Below are positions 25,441 through 46,200 of a stretch of DNA of 64,000 nucleotides, piece by piece. Position numbers and translations under genes: made by a program. The notes beneath the pieces were generated by a model. The model did no database searches, was not told the origin of the DNA, and was given only the letters and a program-made list of their open reading frames with translations. This stretch comes from Mactromeris polynyma. Taxonomy: Eukaryota > Mollusca > Bivalvia > Venerida > Mactridae. The stretch covers positions 8,619,703 to 8,683,702 of the forward strand of contig JASFXZ010000001.1 of the NCBI GenBank assembly GCA_032209605.1, written 5' to 3'. Positions within the stretch are counted from its first letter, which is position 1. Each line of letters opens with the position of its first letter.

Positions 25441-28400
25441 AACTAATAACACACTTACCTCCCTTTTAAACACCATGCTTTATGATATTCTTGTTTTTTA
25501 GGTAATGAAATAGATATTGTCTCTGATAAGGGAAAACAAAATAACAATTTTAATTATGACAGTATATTTCTTGTGAATTGTATTACGTATAATCATGTTG
25601 TCGCATTCGGTACTATATAATATACTTTTACTTCACATGTATTTGATTATGAAAAATCTTTGGTCCAAAAAAATTACTGTTTAAATATACTATGATCTGA
25701 CACTGACATTTTAGTAATCAGAATTTAAAGCACTGTATGATATATATATAGCAATACCAAAGCGCTCAATATACATTAATAATATATTGTAATATTTTAC
25801 AACATTACTGTATCTTTCATGTTAACCTAATAACCATTTAATTTATATTAAACAATTCTCTTAAAAAGTAGTCAATAGAAGCCAACACCATTTCAATATC
25901 TGTTGCCGAACTCTGTACTTAAGCCAAACGTTTAAATTGTCCTATTATTATTTTGTTTCTTTCTTTTCTGGTTATTCAATATGTGATGTTACTTAGAAGA
26001 AAAAAATATATTTGTGCAAATGTTACTTTTTGCTATGCTGTATGAAAATAAAAAAGTTACAAAAAAAGGTTTTCCATCGACGGCATACATGCTTCGTATT
26101 AAAACATTACCAGCGTTGTACGTATGTTTACCATCTACCGAACTTATCTTCTCTCCTAAGAGTTCAGAATAACAGAACATCACCTAAAAGACGAGAACCG
26201 TATTTGTTAGCATCGATTTTAATCTGTATCGAAGTTAAATTGCCGTCATCATTTATTAGGTAAATTGGTTTAAAATAATTCATTTCAACAAATTCCAGTG
26301 CCACTGGGAACAGCGAGAACCTCGGTGGTAACTCAGCCGAGAAATTTTGCTGCAAACTGTGTCTGCGAATATGCCTCGTGGTCATTATTTTCATTGAATT
26401 TGACAAGACAAGAGGTATATTATCAGTATTCTTCAAACTAAGGAGAATTATTAAACATTCAGGCCGCTAATATTGTTAAAACTTAGCTGGTTTTATTTTG
26501 TTGGTGTGTATTAAATTTACTGATACATTTCTACAAATGTCTTTTTTGTACTGAGCCATTGTTTTTCTCAAACACTGTACATGTGTTAAATTATGATGAA
26601 GGAAATGAAGTTGTTTCGATGTAGAGTATAGGATGTCGTCAAGTGGACATCTTACCTATAAAAATGACGAACTGTACATCAACGTAACAACCTGACAATA
26701 GCGTATATATACACTCTCACCCAAAGTTGTAACGCATCATATTTAAATTTGATATCATTTTCTTAATTTTGTACTCAATGTTATGAAAATTCAGATTTCT
26801 GTTCATGTAGCATTATTTTTTTCAAAAACCTTTCGCAAATTTTTAATTCGTTGTTAAGTGCAGCCATGCGAAACAAATGATCGAATTTCGATATTTTTGA
26901 TGTGCTGCTTTTACTTGGTTGTCTTTCACTTGCTTTCTTTTTCTGATTGTTGTTTTGTATTACAGTCGTTAAACACATTATGTTTTGAGTGAAAAATGGT
27001 CCAAAAGAAATATGGGAGGGCTATTTGTCCACTAAAATGATGAAAAATAGTATGTCCTTTCGGCATAAATGTGCATTTCCTGTAGGACTAAAAATAAAAT
27101 ATTTTGTATTCCTAAAGATAATTAATTGAATCTAACAAAGGCGTTTTTTATGTGACCTTGTTACACGAGATTTTCACGTGGATCCAAGTAAATTTTAAAA
27201 AAAGCGGAATTGGAACCGGAAGTGTCCGCGCCCTTCGTCTCGACACCAGTTAAGGGTACTCGTGTAATGCTGCAAATAGACAGAAAATCATAAACCGTAG
27301 GTGCTTAGCACACGCTCAGTAATTAATTACATTGAGCACATTTCTTTGTTTTTTAGCATACGAAATATATTTTTTATTAAAATTATTGGTTATTTTTTCT
27401 GTACAATTTTAAACACGTTTATTCGCTGGACCTTGTTCAAGCACTTCTTTTTTGTTATCTGTGTGATTTCATTGTGTTTTTCTCTACTACAATGACCATA
27501 CATTTCCAACCCCTCGTTCGTCTTATGGAAATCAAGTAACCCGGAAGTGATGCGTAATATTGGGTGAGTGTATACACCACATACTCGGATGACAGTCGCA
27601 ACATTCCACCTCATGCCACTAGTAAGTAGTAAGATATCGGATGCTGTCCTGTGTTACATTTTGCCGTTCTCGGTGCAGAGTTTGTGCAGGTGTTGCAGAT
27701 TTTGGTGTACTCCACCTATTGTATTTTGCAGCTCATGATATTCACGCCTGCTCAAGTACGTTAAGGGTTGTAGGAAGGGCTCATCTTTTGACAATTACTC
27801 CTCATTTCATCTATCCCCCCTTGTCAATTCAAGCTTTGTTAGGAAACTGCACGAGACGTTTGTATTCCGATAATCATGGCTTGAACATGTATCTTGTACA
27901 GTTTTTAGCAAACATTTTAAATTTGTTGTAAACGTAGAAACAACACAATGCTGGCATAAAAATATTGATAATCGAGTATATATTAAGATGCGAATTTATA
28001 TATATCCTGTATTATGTATACAATCTTGTCATGGTTTCAAAGGGTAAACACGTACAGTTGTATGTATGTAATTAGTATTCACGTTGAAAATCATTGAACC
28101 AGTATACTGCATGCATGGTTGAACATGGGTCATTTCTGACCTTTTCACACATGTATATGAATTATTATTTGTTAAATAAAGTTTTTCTACACTTTTATCA
28201 CACTTGGCCTGCTGGTGTCGCAATAATATCAGTTACTATGTATTTTCAATCGAAGGGAGGTAATATCAGACTGAAACTTTTATTGTTCTTATTGTAGATT
28301 GAATTCGTCGGATTTGTACCAATGCACACATGTATACAGATCGACCCAGCTTATGCATACACAATTCCCATAATGGCAATAATATAAAGCCATTTCATTA

Positions 28401-29690
28401 AAGTGGACAAAATCAGGTAAATTTGATCCTTTCCTTACCACGTTTAACAAAATATCGATGGCATTTGCACCGAATAATGAACTAATATCAAAACAAATTG
28501 ACATAAAAAATGGTTCTACGGCTTGTCAAGGTACTAACAAAATGTTTTGTTCAAGTCTAGCTATCTATGTTTTCTTCAGACGAGAACTTTGCCCGATGAC
28601 ATGTATGTTTATATGGTCACAGTAACCTTAACTGTGGTGTGAAACGTGTGTAGTGTACAGACAAACACTGGATAAAGTACACATTTGAACACGGAAGTAT
28701 GTTCGTGACATTTTATGCAATTATGAATTATTAGAATGAAAATTAGATTATAAGCGATAATTCTGTTTGTATTTTTTGAATTATTACTGAATAAAAACCC
28801 TTGCCTAAACTAGGACAGGGCTGGATTTTTAACAAAATGCATGTTTTTCTAGCACAGTAATAACCACCTACATCATGGCATTTTTCACCATACCAATCAT
28901 GTTGGGTGTTAAAAAAAAACCATCCACAAAAATGATTGCAGGAATATGTGGATTAGAGTTCATTTTCTACTGAACGCTTGTACCATAGATCCCGACTTAT
29001 TTCTGTTCAGACAACAGTTTGCTCATACACCGATGAGACTGTGAAGAAACCTCCAGAATGGATCACCCTTCACGTTCAGAACACTTCAACCCATTTCAAA
29101 GTGTTTCTGAGCAGTATACTCCCAGTCAGTCCAACCAACATCTGCCACATAACCTAGGGTAGCACTTGTAGTAGTGAAATGTGCTGGAATCACATGGGTA
29201 TGCTAATCTGCAGCATATGAAAATGCCGCCATTCTGAGTTTTAGTGATCACATATAATATTTAGTCATAAAATCGCCAGTAACTATTTGTTGTAAAGTAA
29301 TGAGCCTGCCCCTTGTTCAAATAGTCCTATTTCCAGCGTAATATACCTAGGAGCTCGTCATGCTTGAAGGGATTGTGACATAACGTTGATTAAGATAGAC
29401 ATTATACATAGAATATTTATAAATGATTCAAATAAATCTACATTCACATAAATCAAAGTGGCATAAAATACCTCTTATGAGAATGTAGACCGTGTCATTT
29501 TTTAGTAATGTGTATATATTAGTATTTTACATCAACGTTTAAGGTCCTTTCATTAAGAATGCATATATTCAAAATTGCCATGTGCACATCAAATGCAAGT
29601 AATGAAAGAAAACAACAAATATTTTTGGACAGAAATCCAAATTTATGATCAATGGGAGCATTAAACACAACATCTTGTTACAATTTGCTG
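25441..29690. other. Gene-free stretch before RPS20
   Basis: AT-rich sequence with only short open frames that I do not recognise (for example 26164-26436 on the minus strand and 27641-27931 on the plus strand). No RNA gene, array or clear transposon end was seen. Confidence 0.45.
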
Positions 29691-29695
29691 TTTTT

Positions 29696-29701
29696 TTTAT
29701 T
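29696..29701 (-). terminator. RPS20: RPS20 polyadenylation signal
   Basis: AATAAA on the minus strand lies about 33 nt past the stop codon. The short 3' UTR is typical of ribosomal protein genes. Confidence 0.75.
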
Positions 29702-29733
29702 TATCCCACTGTTACAAACTTAAGGGAAATAAT

Positions 29734-37019
<7,286 letters not shown>

Positions 37020-37022
<3 letters not shown>

Positions 37023-37116
37023 GATGATTATCTGGCCGACTTAATCAAAGATAAACAAATTCTTTGAACAGTGGTGAGCCAGCGACTTTCCTTGCTCGGA
37101 ATGGTGGCGTGAAAGG
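37020..37116 (-). promoter_or_regulatory. RPS20: Likely RPS20 exon 1: 5' TOP leader and start codon
   Basis: Reading the minus strand, CCGG is followed by the pyrimidine tract CCTTTC (37111-37116), the 5' TOP type of start common in ribosomal protein mRNAs. A leader of about 95 nt follows, then CATCATG|GTAAGC. The ATG (37020-37022) is the last codon before the donor, and its phase fits the acceptor at 31268-31269, giving M-SYKDSKAPT. A nearer ATG|GTAGTC at ~32052 is a weaker donor without a TOP tract. The assignment is inference without transcript data. Confidence 0.6.
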
Positions 37117-38620
37117 CCGGTTGACGTAAGTTTGTCTAGATCGTGAATTTCACTATCGGTATCAGACCAGTAAAACCTATATAAGACATAATCAGTGATC
37201 TCCCCTTAAAACATGAGATATCTATTCAATTTTGTTGGTAGCAATTTGAATCAGTCAACAGAGGCCAAGAATGCTGACATTTTTGTTTATAATATTCATT
37301 TTTAAAAGCGCTTTTGAAACCCTGCAATATGTCCATTGCACAACCACTGTGGGTCATCAAATGCCACTGCTCCCATTAAAGCAAATATTGGTAACTGCTT
37401 TGGAATGGTCGGCAGCAATGTGACACTTTTACAAAGTATCACATATTAACATATGTAGCTATAGCTATTGACCAACTTGAAACACAGGGTTTAAATCTGT
37501 TTGAATGGTGCCAAACCTTCACAATTTAATGATTAAGCAGTAATAATGTTGACACATTATGTCAATCAAACTGGTCTATTCCAATAATGGAATTGGTGTA
37601 TATGTTTTTTTCTTCATGACTAGTGTGCATGAAATTACATATTACGTATTATTTTAACACAAAGGAACTTGCAAACCAGCTTTAAGTTTACAATGGAGCA
37701 TTTACCAACATTTTGCTTCAAAAATAGGCATCAAATTCTGCATTGTCGATTTCTTTCTTACTCATGAGTAATATGTCAGTAACCAGCAGATAATGCAAGT
37801 ATCTCAAATGCTTCTTTGAAAAGAATAGACTAGATCATAGTGAATGCAAATCATTCTTCATTGACTCTAATTACAGAATTTCCTGATACTTTCACTATTT
37901 GCTAGAATATATTTGACTGGTGAGGATCTGTTAGTCCATTTTCAGGTTTCTTTTCATTAGAACTTATACTGCAAATGTGTTACTGATGGCACAGTGCTTT
38001 AAATATATTGTAACCAAGATGGACAAACATGGAAATGAAATCAAGACACAAGTTACATAAAATATATTACCATTTTATTTCACCATATTTACAGCAATAG
38101 TTCATGATTATTAGTCAGTCAGTAATAGCTCATTAAATCCAATACAAGCATAAATAAATAATTAGCCTGATACACAATAGATCAGTTCTATATCTAACCC
38201 ACTGAGTATATGTATCTTCATTGAAGTAAGCGCAAGCTACAATAAAGCTCTACATTTAAACCTTATTAGTAACGAAAATAACTAAATAATCAGACAATAA
38301 TTGATGACTGATCTTTGCCTACACAAATGGCAAGTGTCACCAAACACCCACTGACAAAAATTGTGCCAGCGAGACCAAGATCATCACAATGAGCAGCTAT
38401 GGTGTTTGAAGTCACTTAAGCATAACTTACAAACGGACTTATATACTCAAGTATCCAGTAAGACAATTGGTATATAAGGCAGGACATCATTATTGTACAA
38501 ATAACATTTTGAATACTACTACCTGTAACGGGAATAGAGGGAAATATCTAAAACGAAATCTATAAAATGAAGAAAAAATCTTAATCTATTATCCCATACA
38601 TGTCTTTACATAGGACAGAT
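37117..38620. other. Spacer upstream of RPS20
   Basis: This probably includes the RPS20 promoter next to 37116. No TATA box, exon or repeat that I can support is seen. Confidence 0.4.
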
Positions 38621-38624
38621 GGAA

Positions 38625-38918
38625 CCAAGAGAGTGAAATAATTCTGTATCCAAGAGAGTGAAATAATTATGTATCCAAGAGAGTGAAATAATTATGTATC
38701 CAAGAGAGTGAAATAATTATGTATCCAAGAGAGTGAAATAATTATGTATCCAAGAGAGTGAAATAATTCTGTATCCAAGAGAGTGAAATAATTCTGTATC
38801 CAAGAGAGTGAAATAATTCTGTATCCAAGAGAGTGAAATAATTCTGTATCCAAGAGAGTGAAATAATTATGTATCCAAGAGAGTGAAATAATTATGTATC
38901 CAAGAGAGTGAAATAATT
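38625..38918. repeat. 25-bp tandem array, 11 full copies plus a partial
   Basis: The unit is CCAAGAGAGTGAAATAATT followed by (A/C)TGTAT. The only common variant is A or C at position 20, in the order C, AAAA, CCCC, AA, showing block-wise copying. Confidence 0.95.
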
Positions 38919-39774
38919 CAATACATCATCTGTATTAACTAAGGTGTCACTTATATTTACATGCAAGAATAGTAGACACTTTCGCCTTTATTCACAATTT
39001 CATTCATAATTTGCTAAAATGTAGTGGAATTATGTGTAGCATAAACTATTTTTTGATATTCCTATGCATTTAAGCTTCAACCAATTCAGATGCAACTATG
39101 TTATATCAGTGCACAGATGTCACATGTAACATTTATTGTAAAACATATAAATGAATGTGATTTAAGCTCTACACTATGATCACTAACAAAGGATAGAAAA
39201 CCATAAAGTACATGAAAAAAGACAGCAAACTTTGAAAATGTAAACAAATAAAAAATGCATGATGTATGAACACATGCATGCCATATCTCTGAACAGAACA
39301 GAACAAAATAAACATTGACTATGATGACAATAAATCATTAGTATTGGAGAGAAGATGCAAGAATCATTATGTTATAGACCAGGCATAATTAACCACAAAC
39401 ACTTCAATAAAATCCCTAGCCAATTAGTGCAATAAACAAAGTAAAAATACCCAAACGGTTACTTCCTACCTAAATTAACACGGCAGTGATAATGCATTAG
39501 TAGTAGTAAACTGTTTAATTGTTCACCTTTGTTGTATGAACAATAGAAAACTAGTTCATTGCAACCATGCAGGGGGTAAAAGGGAACCAAGCAGATCAAG
39601 TGATGAAACAATTCACTTATATTTACATTATCACAAACAAAAATGGAATTCAAAGACATAGAAATGTTCAAGTTGTACATAGACATATGTAAACAACAAG
39701 TAGATATGCAGCACTATCAATAAAACGGTGTCATAAATAACATCAGTGAACATCTGTATTGTATGCTAACCAAA

Positions 39775-40055
39775 CTAACCAATATATATACTGCAAGCCA
39801 TTAAAAACACAACTAAAATTGTCCGCGTCAATACGGTGACATTATAAAGAAATAATTATATTTTACTAAACTTAATCAGTTATGAAATATGAATACAAGG
39901 ACCATAGTTTAATTTCTTCTTGATGAATAATTTACACATTTGAAACATTAAAATGCATTTAAAATTTGGAACAAAATGAAGGCTAAGTGTAATACAAATG
40001 TAGTTGCGTTTTATTAGGGTTAAGTATACTAGCCAAAAGTGCTAACCTGCTGTTT
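39775..40055 (+). mobile_element. Dispersed repeat, copy 1 (short non-autonomous element)
   Basis: Matches 58618-58945 in the same orientation, sharing TGTCCGCGTCA, GTGACATTATA, AAAGAAATAATTATATTTTA and AACAAAATGAAGGCTAA. The ends are weakly inverted (GCCATTAAAAACACAACTA against CCTAATAAAACGCAACTA on the other strand), as in a decayed MITE. Confidence 0.6.
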
Positions 40056-41042
40056 TGCATCCAGATAATTTGATAAATTATAACAGTGTGTTGTTAACCA
40101 AATCCAATGTAATAACATAACTTATTGTTCACAACCATTAATATTGGTAAAAGAAATATTCAGTAGTGTTTCAAAGCCATGAGAATTAGCACCGATGGGT
40201 TTGCACTTTTGACCAGTATATATTCAACTCTAAAAAAAACCCACCCCAAAATTGTTTTCACTAAGCAGCATTACATATTGTATATAATTAATGCATGTAA
40301 AAAGACTTTTACATATTTGGTTAGGAATGATACTAAATATTTATTTAGTTCACTGAATTTGATGTAGTTTGCAATAAATACAACAAAATTAGACATTTAA
40401 CTTCTAAATGAATTTCTTTGAAAAAACTGCGGTCACTGAAGACCTCTAGTCATACACGGCTAAATGTGACGATATCTGGCATGAAAACGTTTTGGCATGA
40501 GAATGTTTTGATGTAATGAAACCTTACGTCGTTTCATGTTCTTTACTAAAATGAAAAATTGGAAATTCCTCTCCGAACTGTCAAAATCCCTACTTTCGCT
40601 TTAATGACAAAATTCAGCTACTTTTGGTTTAGAAAATGTCAATATCAAACTAACTGAAGGTCTTTTTGTAATATGAAATGCAATTTAGATGGTCTAAAAC
40701 TACAATTAAGCCATTTCAGAGGACAATTATACCACTTTAATGTTACACACAAAATGTTATTACCCGATGGTTAAATTACACAAAGGATGCTGTTGAATTT
40801 CAAGACGGGTATTAACAAATAATTGTCAGTTTTGATCTTTGACAAACTAGTTATGAATTGACAAAAGCAGTATATCAATCATGATCATACTTTTACCAGC
40901 ACACAATAAAAAAGCTCCGGACTCAAGAAATAACAATAATGTTAGTTAACTATCACAGAGGAATTAAAATATTGCTTTTGATATACATGTAGAAATAACA
41001 ATGCATACAGGCTAGTACTAGGAATGTCACAATACACCTGAC

Positions 41043-41568
41043 ATGTACCACGATATATTGCAATACTTAGCAAAGTGTCACAATATGTACCACAGTATAT
41101 TGCAATACTTAGCAAAGTGTCACAATATGTACCACAGTATATTGCAATACTTAGCAAAGTGTCACAATATGTACCACAATATATTGCAATACTTAGCGAA
41201 GTGTCACAATATGTACCACAGTATATTGCAATACTTAGCAAAGTGTCACAATATGTACCACAGTATATTGCAATACTTAGCAAAGTGTCACAATATGTAC
41301 CACAGTATATTGCAATACTTAGCAAAGTGTCACAATATGTACCACAATATATTGCAATACTTAGCGAAGTGTCACAATATGTACCACAGTATATTGCAAT
41401 ACTTAGCAAAGTGTCACAATATGTACCACAGTATATTGCAATACTTAGCAAAGTGTCACAATATGTACCACAGTATATTGCAATACTTAGCAAAGTGTCA
41501 CAATATGTACCACAGTATATTGCAATACTTAGCAAAGTGTCACAATATGAACCATGGTATATTGCTTT
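41043..41568. repeat. 42-bp tandem array, 12 full copies plus a partial, with higher-order pattern
   Basis: The unit starts ATGTACCACAGTATATTGCA and ends GCAAAGTGTCACAAT. Units 4 (41169) and 8 (41337) share two changes, CACAATATAT and GCGAAG, placing them 168 bp (4 units) apart. Because 42 is divisible by 3 and the unit lacks stops in several frames, long open frames of about 165-200 codons appear on both strands; they are by-products of the repeat. Confidence 0.95.
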
Positions 41569-41569
41569 A

Positions 41570-43060
41570 TTACCTTAGTTATGACTGTAGCTTTTTTCTT
41601 CTTGAAAACTTTGATTGTACTCAATACACTTCAAACATGTAGCAAAAATAATCATGCATTAGCTAAAACCAAACTGTCTTTAATCTCATTTCAGTTTTTG
41701 AGTGTTAGTTTCCTATTAAATATGAGGTTTTCGTGTCTAGAAGTATATATTTTATTTAGCTAAACTGAACTGCTATCACTCTCATTTAAGTGTTTGACCG
41801 AGTTTTCCATGACTAGATAGTCAGTAAGTTTCTGGTAGACAGCAGAAAAAATATGTCTTAATAAAACCGGCATGTTCACTTCATAAGGTACAATACAATT
41901 TTGCTGCATATTGTACTATACTGGTATATCATAACACCCCTAGCTAGCATAAAACTTCCATAAAACATTTGGTATCAAAGCAAAATCAGAAACATGCAAG
42001 TTTACACAGGTGAACAACTTACAATACTTCATAATGTAAATGATTATTAACATGTTATTCATAGCAAGTATCATCTGAAACACAACGCCATCATACAACT
42101 GTTGACAGTACATTCATATTTAGATATTCTTTCCTAAAAATTTATTTGAAAAATAGTGCAACGGTTATAACTATTCACATTTGGAATGATCATGTCAGAT
42201 GGAAGTCATTCAGAAAGATGCTCTATTCAATGAGTGATTTCTTTCTGAATATATGAATGAGAAGTAAGCAAAGAAATGTAACCTCATAACCTTGGGACAA
42301 GAACAGCACACACAAAAACATCATAGGAGCTGTAATACAGCTCAATACAATCATACTTCAGTTTTCAATTTTTTGTTCAAATGCATCAACATGTCCTACT
42401 ATTAATACAAAACCATTTCCAATCATTCTAAGCTGTTCAATACACACAAGTGTAACAATTTCTCACACACGTATCACATAAAGTCTTAAAGGAAAATAGT
42501 CCCACATCTGCCCCACACTTAAAATAATGATTTTGTGTACCACAGTTTTACACATATCATCAACAATTGTCATCCCAATAAATGTCTGATAGACAGAGTA
42601 CTCAACATCTGTCACCAAGTTACGTGAAGTATGCAATCAAAAAGAATGCACAAGCCTTAATTTGTTTATCATTCTATCAGTATTCCAAAATATATCACAC
42701 CTCTTCCAAACCTCTTAGTTATAGTGCTACTTCAAAGCATTCAACAGTCTGGAAAATCTGTCTACACAATGCATGTCTTAAAATTCCACCAATTTATGTT
42801 GACTTTTTTCAATGGAGAGAGATGTAAAGTATGTTATGTGCATACAAAAAGAATAGTCAGTTATAAAAGTAGTCATCAATATTGCCATACAAATTTAAAA
42901 GACCATCAGACCACTAGGGTTGCTTTTCATGAGTAGCAGTATCCTGATCTTAGTACAGTATAGCAACATTTTTTGCATTTAATCAACCTCTATTTGTAGA
43001 CCACAAGAAGTGTACATAATGGAATTAAATAACTAGATTGAGTCCTAAATTCAGTTGTCA
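41570..43060 (-). other. Probable TM9SF4 3' UTR and spacer
   Basis: This lies directly downstream of the TM9SF4 stop. The nearest minus-strand AATAAA seen is at 42141-42146, which would give a 3' UTR of about 0.9 kb. Short open frames here show no domain. Confidence 0.4.
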
Positions 43061-43210
43061 TTAGTCAATCTTGATTGCACTGTATATTTTTCTGATAAAC
43101 CAATATGAAGCATAGAAACCAATTGTGCCAGTTAGCAACCAGAATGTGGTCACCATGAGTAGTGTGTATCCAAAATACAGCAATGTGGATACAAATGCTG
43201 TTATCTCCAA
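43061..43210 (-). CDS. TM9SF4: TM9SF4 last coding exon: final membrane segments and KXD tail
   Basis: The exon reads [20 protein letters not shown] and ends [10 protein letters not shown]. The last residues keep the K-x-D signal known in this family to bind COPI coat and retain the protein in the Golgi. The exon follows a CAG acceptor in phase 0. Confidence 0.95.
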   Translation of the reverse strand: MEITAFVSTLLYFGYTLLMVTTFWLLTGTIGFYASYWFIRKIYSAIKID

Positions 43211-46200
43211 CTGAAAAAATAGAAATAGAATTCGGTAAACACAGACTAGGAAATAATTCATGAAAATATTGGTTAACACAAACTCGTACAAAACCAAACA
43301 CAAACATAGGTATTGTTTATTACATACATTCTTTCTCAGGCTTAACAACATAAAGCAACACAACACATGAACATTTCTAAGATTCCATTATCTTCAATGG
43401 AACAAGTATCCTTGTTAGTGTTGTACAATCAGACTCCACAAACAATATCAATAACTGAATTTAATCAAAGAGGTTATTTCGATTCACAATCAGAAAATAA
43501 ATGACAGTTCTCATTTTTTCGAATATATACGGTAGACTTATACACAATATACAATTGTGACCGACAATTAATACGCTTATGATTATAAATTGTACTGACA
43601 AATATTGTTTTCACTAAAATTGCCAAGACACACAGACAGGTCCGTTTTTCCAGCTTATTTTCCAGCAACTATATCTATATATCCAGAACATGGAGCTATA
43701 TATGTAAGACGTTGAGTTTTATAGTACACAGACCATGACACAAAGAAAGTATTGATAGCGACATCAAGTCAAGGTCTTTAACATCTCAACTGTCACCTAC
43801 CAGTAACTGTAAGCAAGGATTATTTGATTCTACATGATAATTGTTTTATCCCTTATCTTCGACATGAATGAATATAGAATAGGAGAATAGTACACATACC
43901 TTTGTCATAAAGTAGAATATAGAATAAGCAAATATATAAACTGCCGATCCACCAGACACAATGAAGGATCTCCACCACCAGTGATAATCCTGTAAGATCA
44001 AATAAATTTCATACTACATATTTTGGTATTTGGCATCAAACTCATGCACGACCTCACAGAATGATGGTAGTCTTGTACATAATTATTTTAAGTACTTCAA
44101 TTTGGTGCTGTACAGCAGACTAAGAGTTGAAATAGTCAAGGTTAGACAGTCAATCAATATTCTTGAAATTCCACTGCAGTTTCTAATAGTTTCTCTAAAC
44201 TCCAGAAAAATACCTTTATGATTACAAGGCATAAACAACTTTATTAATACAAACATTTCATCCAAAATACTAGTCCACCAACAGCACAATATTTCGAATA
44301 CTATAATTACTTTGAACAAGCACATTTTTAAAAATCTAAGTTTTTATAACAACCTAATTTCAAGACAAGAAACAGAAGAATTTATGAAGTATTTTTACAG
44401 ATGCTGACATGCAGACTCATGTCTAGTAGCCTTTTGCAAGGTCTCTGATTGCAAATAAACAGGTATTCAAAACCAGTAAAGGTCAGACATCATTTCCCTT
44501 GGTATAAAAATAATTGCAAGTTTCTCAGAAATCTCTGCCCGAACATCAGGCAATGTGAGAAGCAATTTCAGGAACATAGGGTTTGCAACTCAGTCTATAA
44601 ATTGAAACAATCAGTTTAACTCACCTCACCACACAGTTGGAAGTAAACCATTACTATAGAGATTTGAGATACCGAGATAATAAGAATAACGAAGACCAAA
44701 AACAAGAAACCAAACATATAGTAGAACTGATTCTCCCATATGGCCTGAAAATACAAAAACCAATGAATACGTAATTTGGCAATTAATGATTTATTCAATA
44801 TTTTATCAAACCAATTTGAACTAAACTGCTTGAATTCTACAAAAAGAGCATTTTAGCGCTGCTATGGGATTTCCAACCTCTGTAAGTGACTTCATTTCAT
44901 GAAAACGTCACATGTGATGTCACTATGTGCAAGCAGGAAACAATATTTACTCCATATGGCCACTTTGTTTTCATATTGCCTTACAGGGCAAACATTGCTA
45001 ACTGTCAGTACATGGTGACGTCACATTTGACTTTTTCATGAAATGACGTCGCTGATAGAGGTTGGAAATCGTACAGCGGCGCTCATTTAAGATTTTTTTG
45101 GAAAAGAAAGAAATGACTACTGGTATATGGTACCTAAATTTGAATTTGAAAAATGCATAGATTTAAAGATAACGGGTAAGTTTAATGTGCATTAAAGCAA
45201 AGCTTGACATAAATATTATAGGAGAAGACCTATATAAGTCATTGGCTTTCAGTCTCATCCTTTTTACACTTGCTATTGAAAAACTCTTTTTTATGCAACA
45301 TGTTGTATACTGATTGAATTAATTTGTTGTACATAGAATGTAAATAAAATAAGTTAAAACAAAATATCGTGTTAAAAGTCATCATAAATGAAATAAGATC
45401 CAGCGCAGTAGTCAAAGGTCATCAGTAGATACTTACTGTAAATATGAAGAACAGCTCAATGAACATAGCTCCAAATGGAAGAATACCCGCCATTAGTATG
45501 CTGAAAATTCAAAGAGTTGAGTCTTAATTATTCATTAAGGATAATGATGCTGTATTTCAATACAACACAAGGAAAAACAATAGAAGCAATGTCATAGCCA
45601 ATGGATTAATAACATTTTCATCAGAGTAATGCAAATCTGAACCATGACCTGAACTGGTCAGGAGGGAACAAACTAGAGCAGCCACTGAAAGTGATTAAAC
45701 ATTCTTGCAATTATGCTTGGTCAGAGGACAATAGGACCCTTATCTCTGCAATGTGTAGCCAATATGTCATACACATCATGGTAATTAGAACAACTGAGAC
45801 AAAATTTAAGTACTATTCGAGGACTTCAGGTTTGCCTAATTCGTATAGCCAATTCACTAAAAAATTTACAAAAATATCATCAAATTGTGAATGTCTATTA
45901 AAACAGGTATGCACAAAAAAACAGCGTTACAGCAGAAATGGAACTTGGGTTTTTCTATTTCTAGACTTCTAATAACTTGTTCAAGGAGTACCAGATTAAA
46001 TATAAGCATTTGTTTCAAAATTCAAGCACATTTTCTCATTTCTTTAGGAGTTTTAATAGACTTTCCCACAATTTCCAATGCCTAGCATGAATTTTCAGGA
46101 CTTTTTGAGACCAGTGAGAACATAAAAAGCCACTGAAATTCCTATGAAAGCAGGGCAGTTCAAGCCATGATTTTTTTCTGCAACTCTAACCAACAACTGC

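Noticed and set aside
26164..26436. Minus-strand open frame of 90 codons, and 27641-27931 on the plus strand (96 codons)
   Set aside because: No recognisable domain, no splice context and no conserved motif; the lengths are within chance for this much AT-rich sequence.
40942..41642. Long open frames on both strands (about 165-200 codons)
   Set aside because: They are produced by the stop-free 42-bp tandem repeat; identical units on both strands argue against coding.
43065..43307. Overlapping minus-strand open frame in the last TM9SF4 exon region
   Set aside because: It is an out-of-frame shadow of the TM9SF4 terminal exon.
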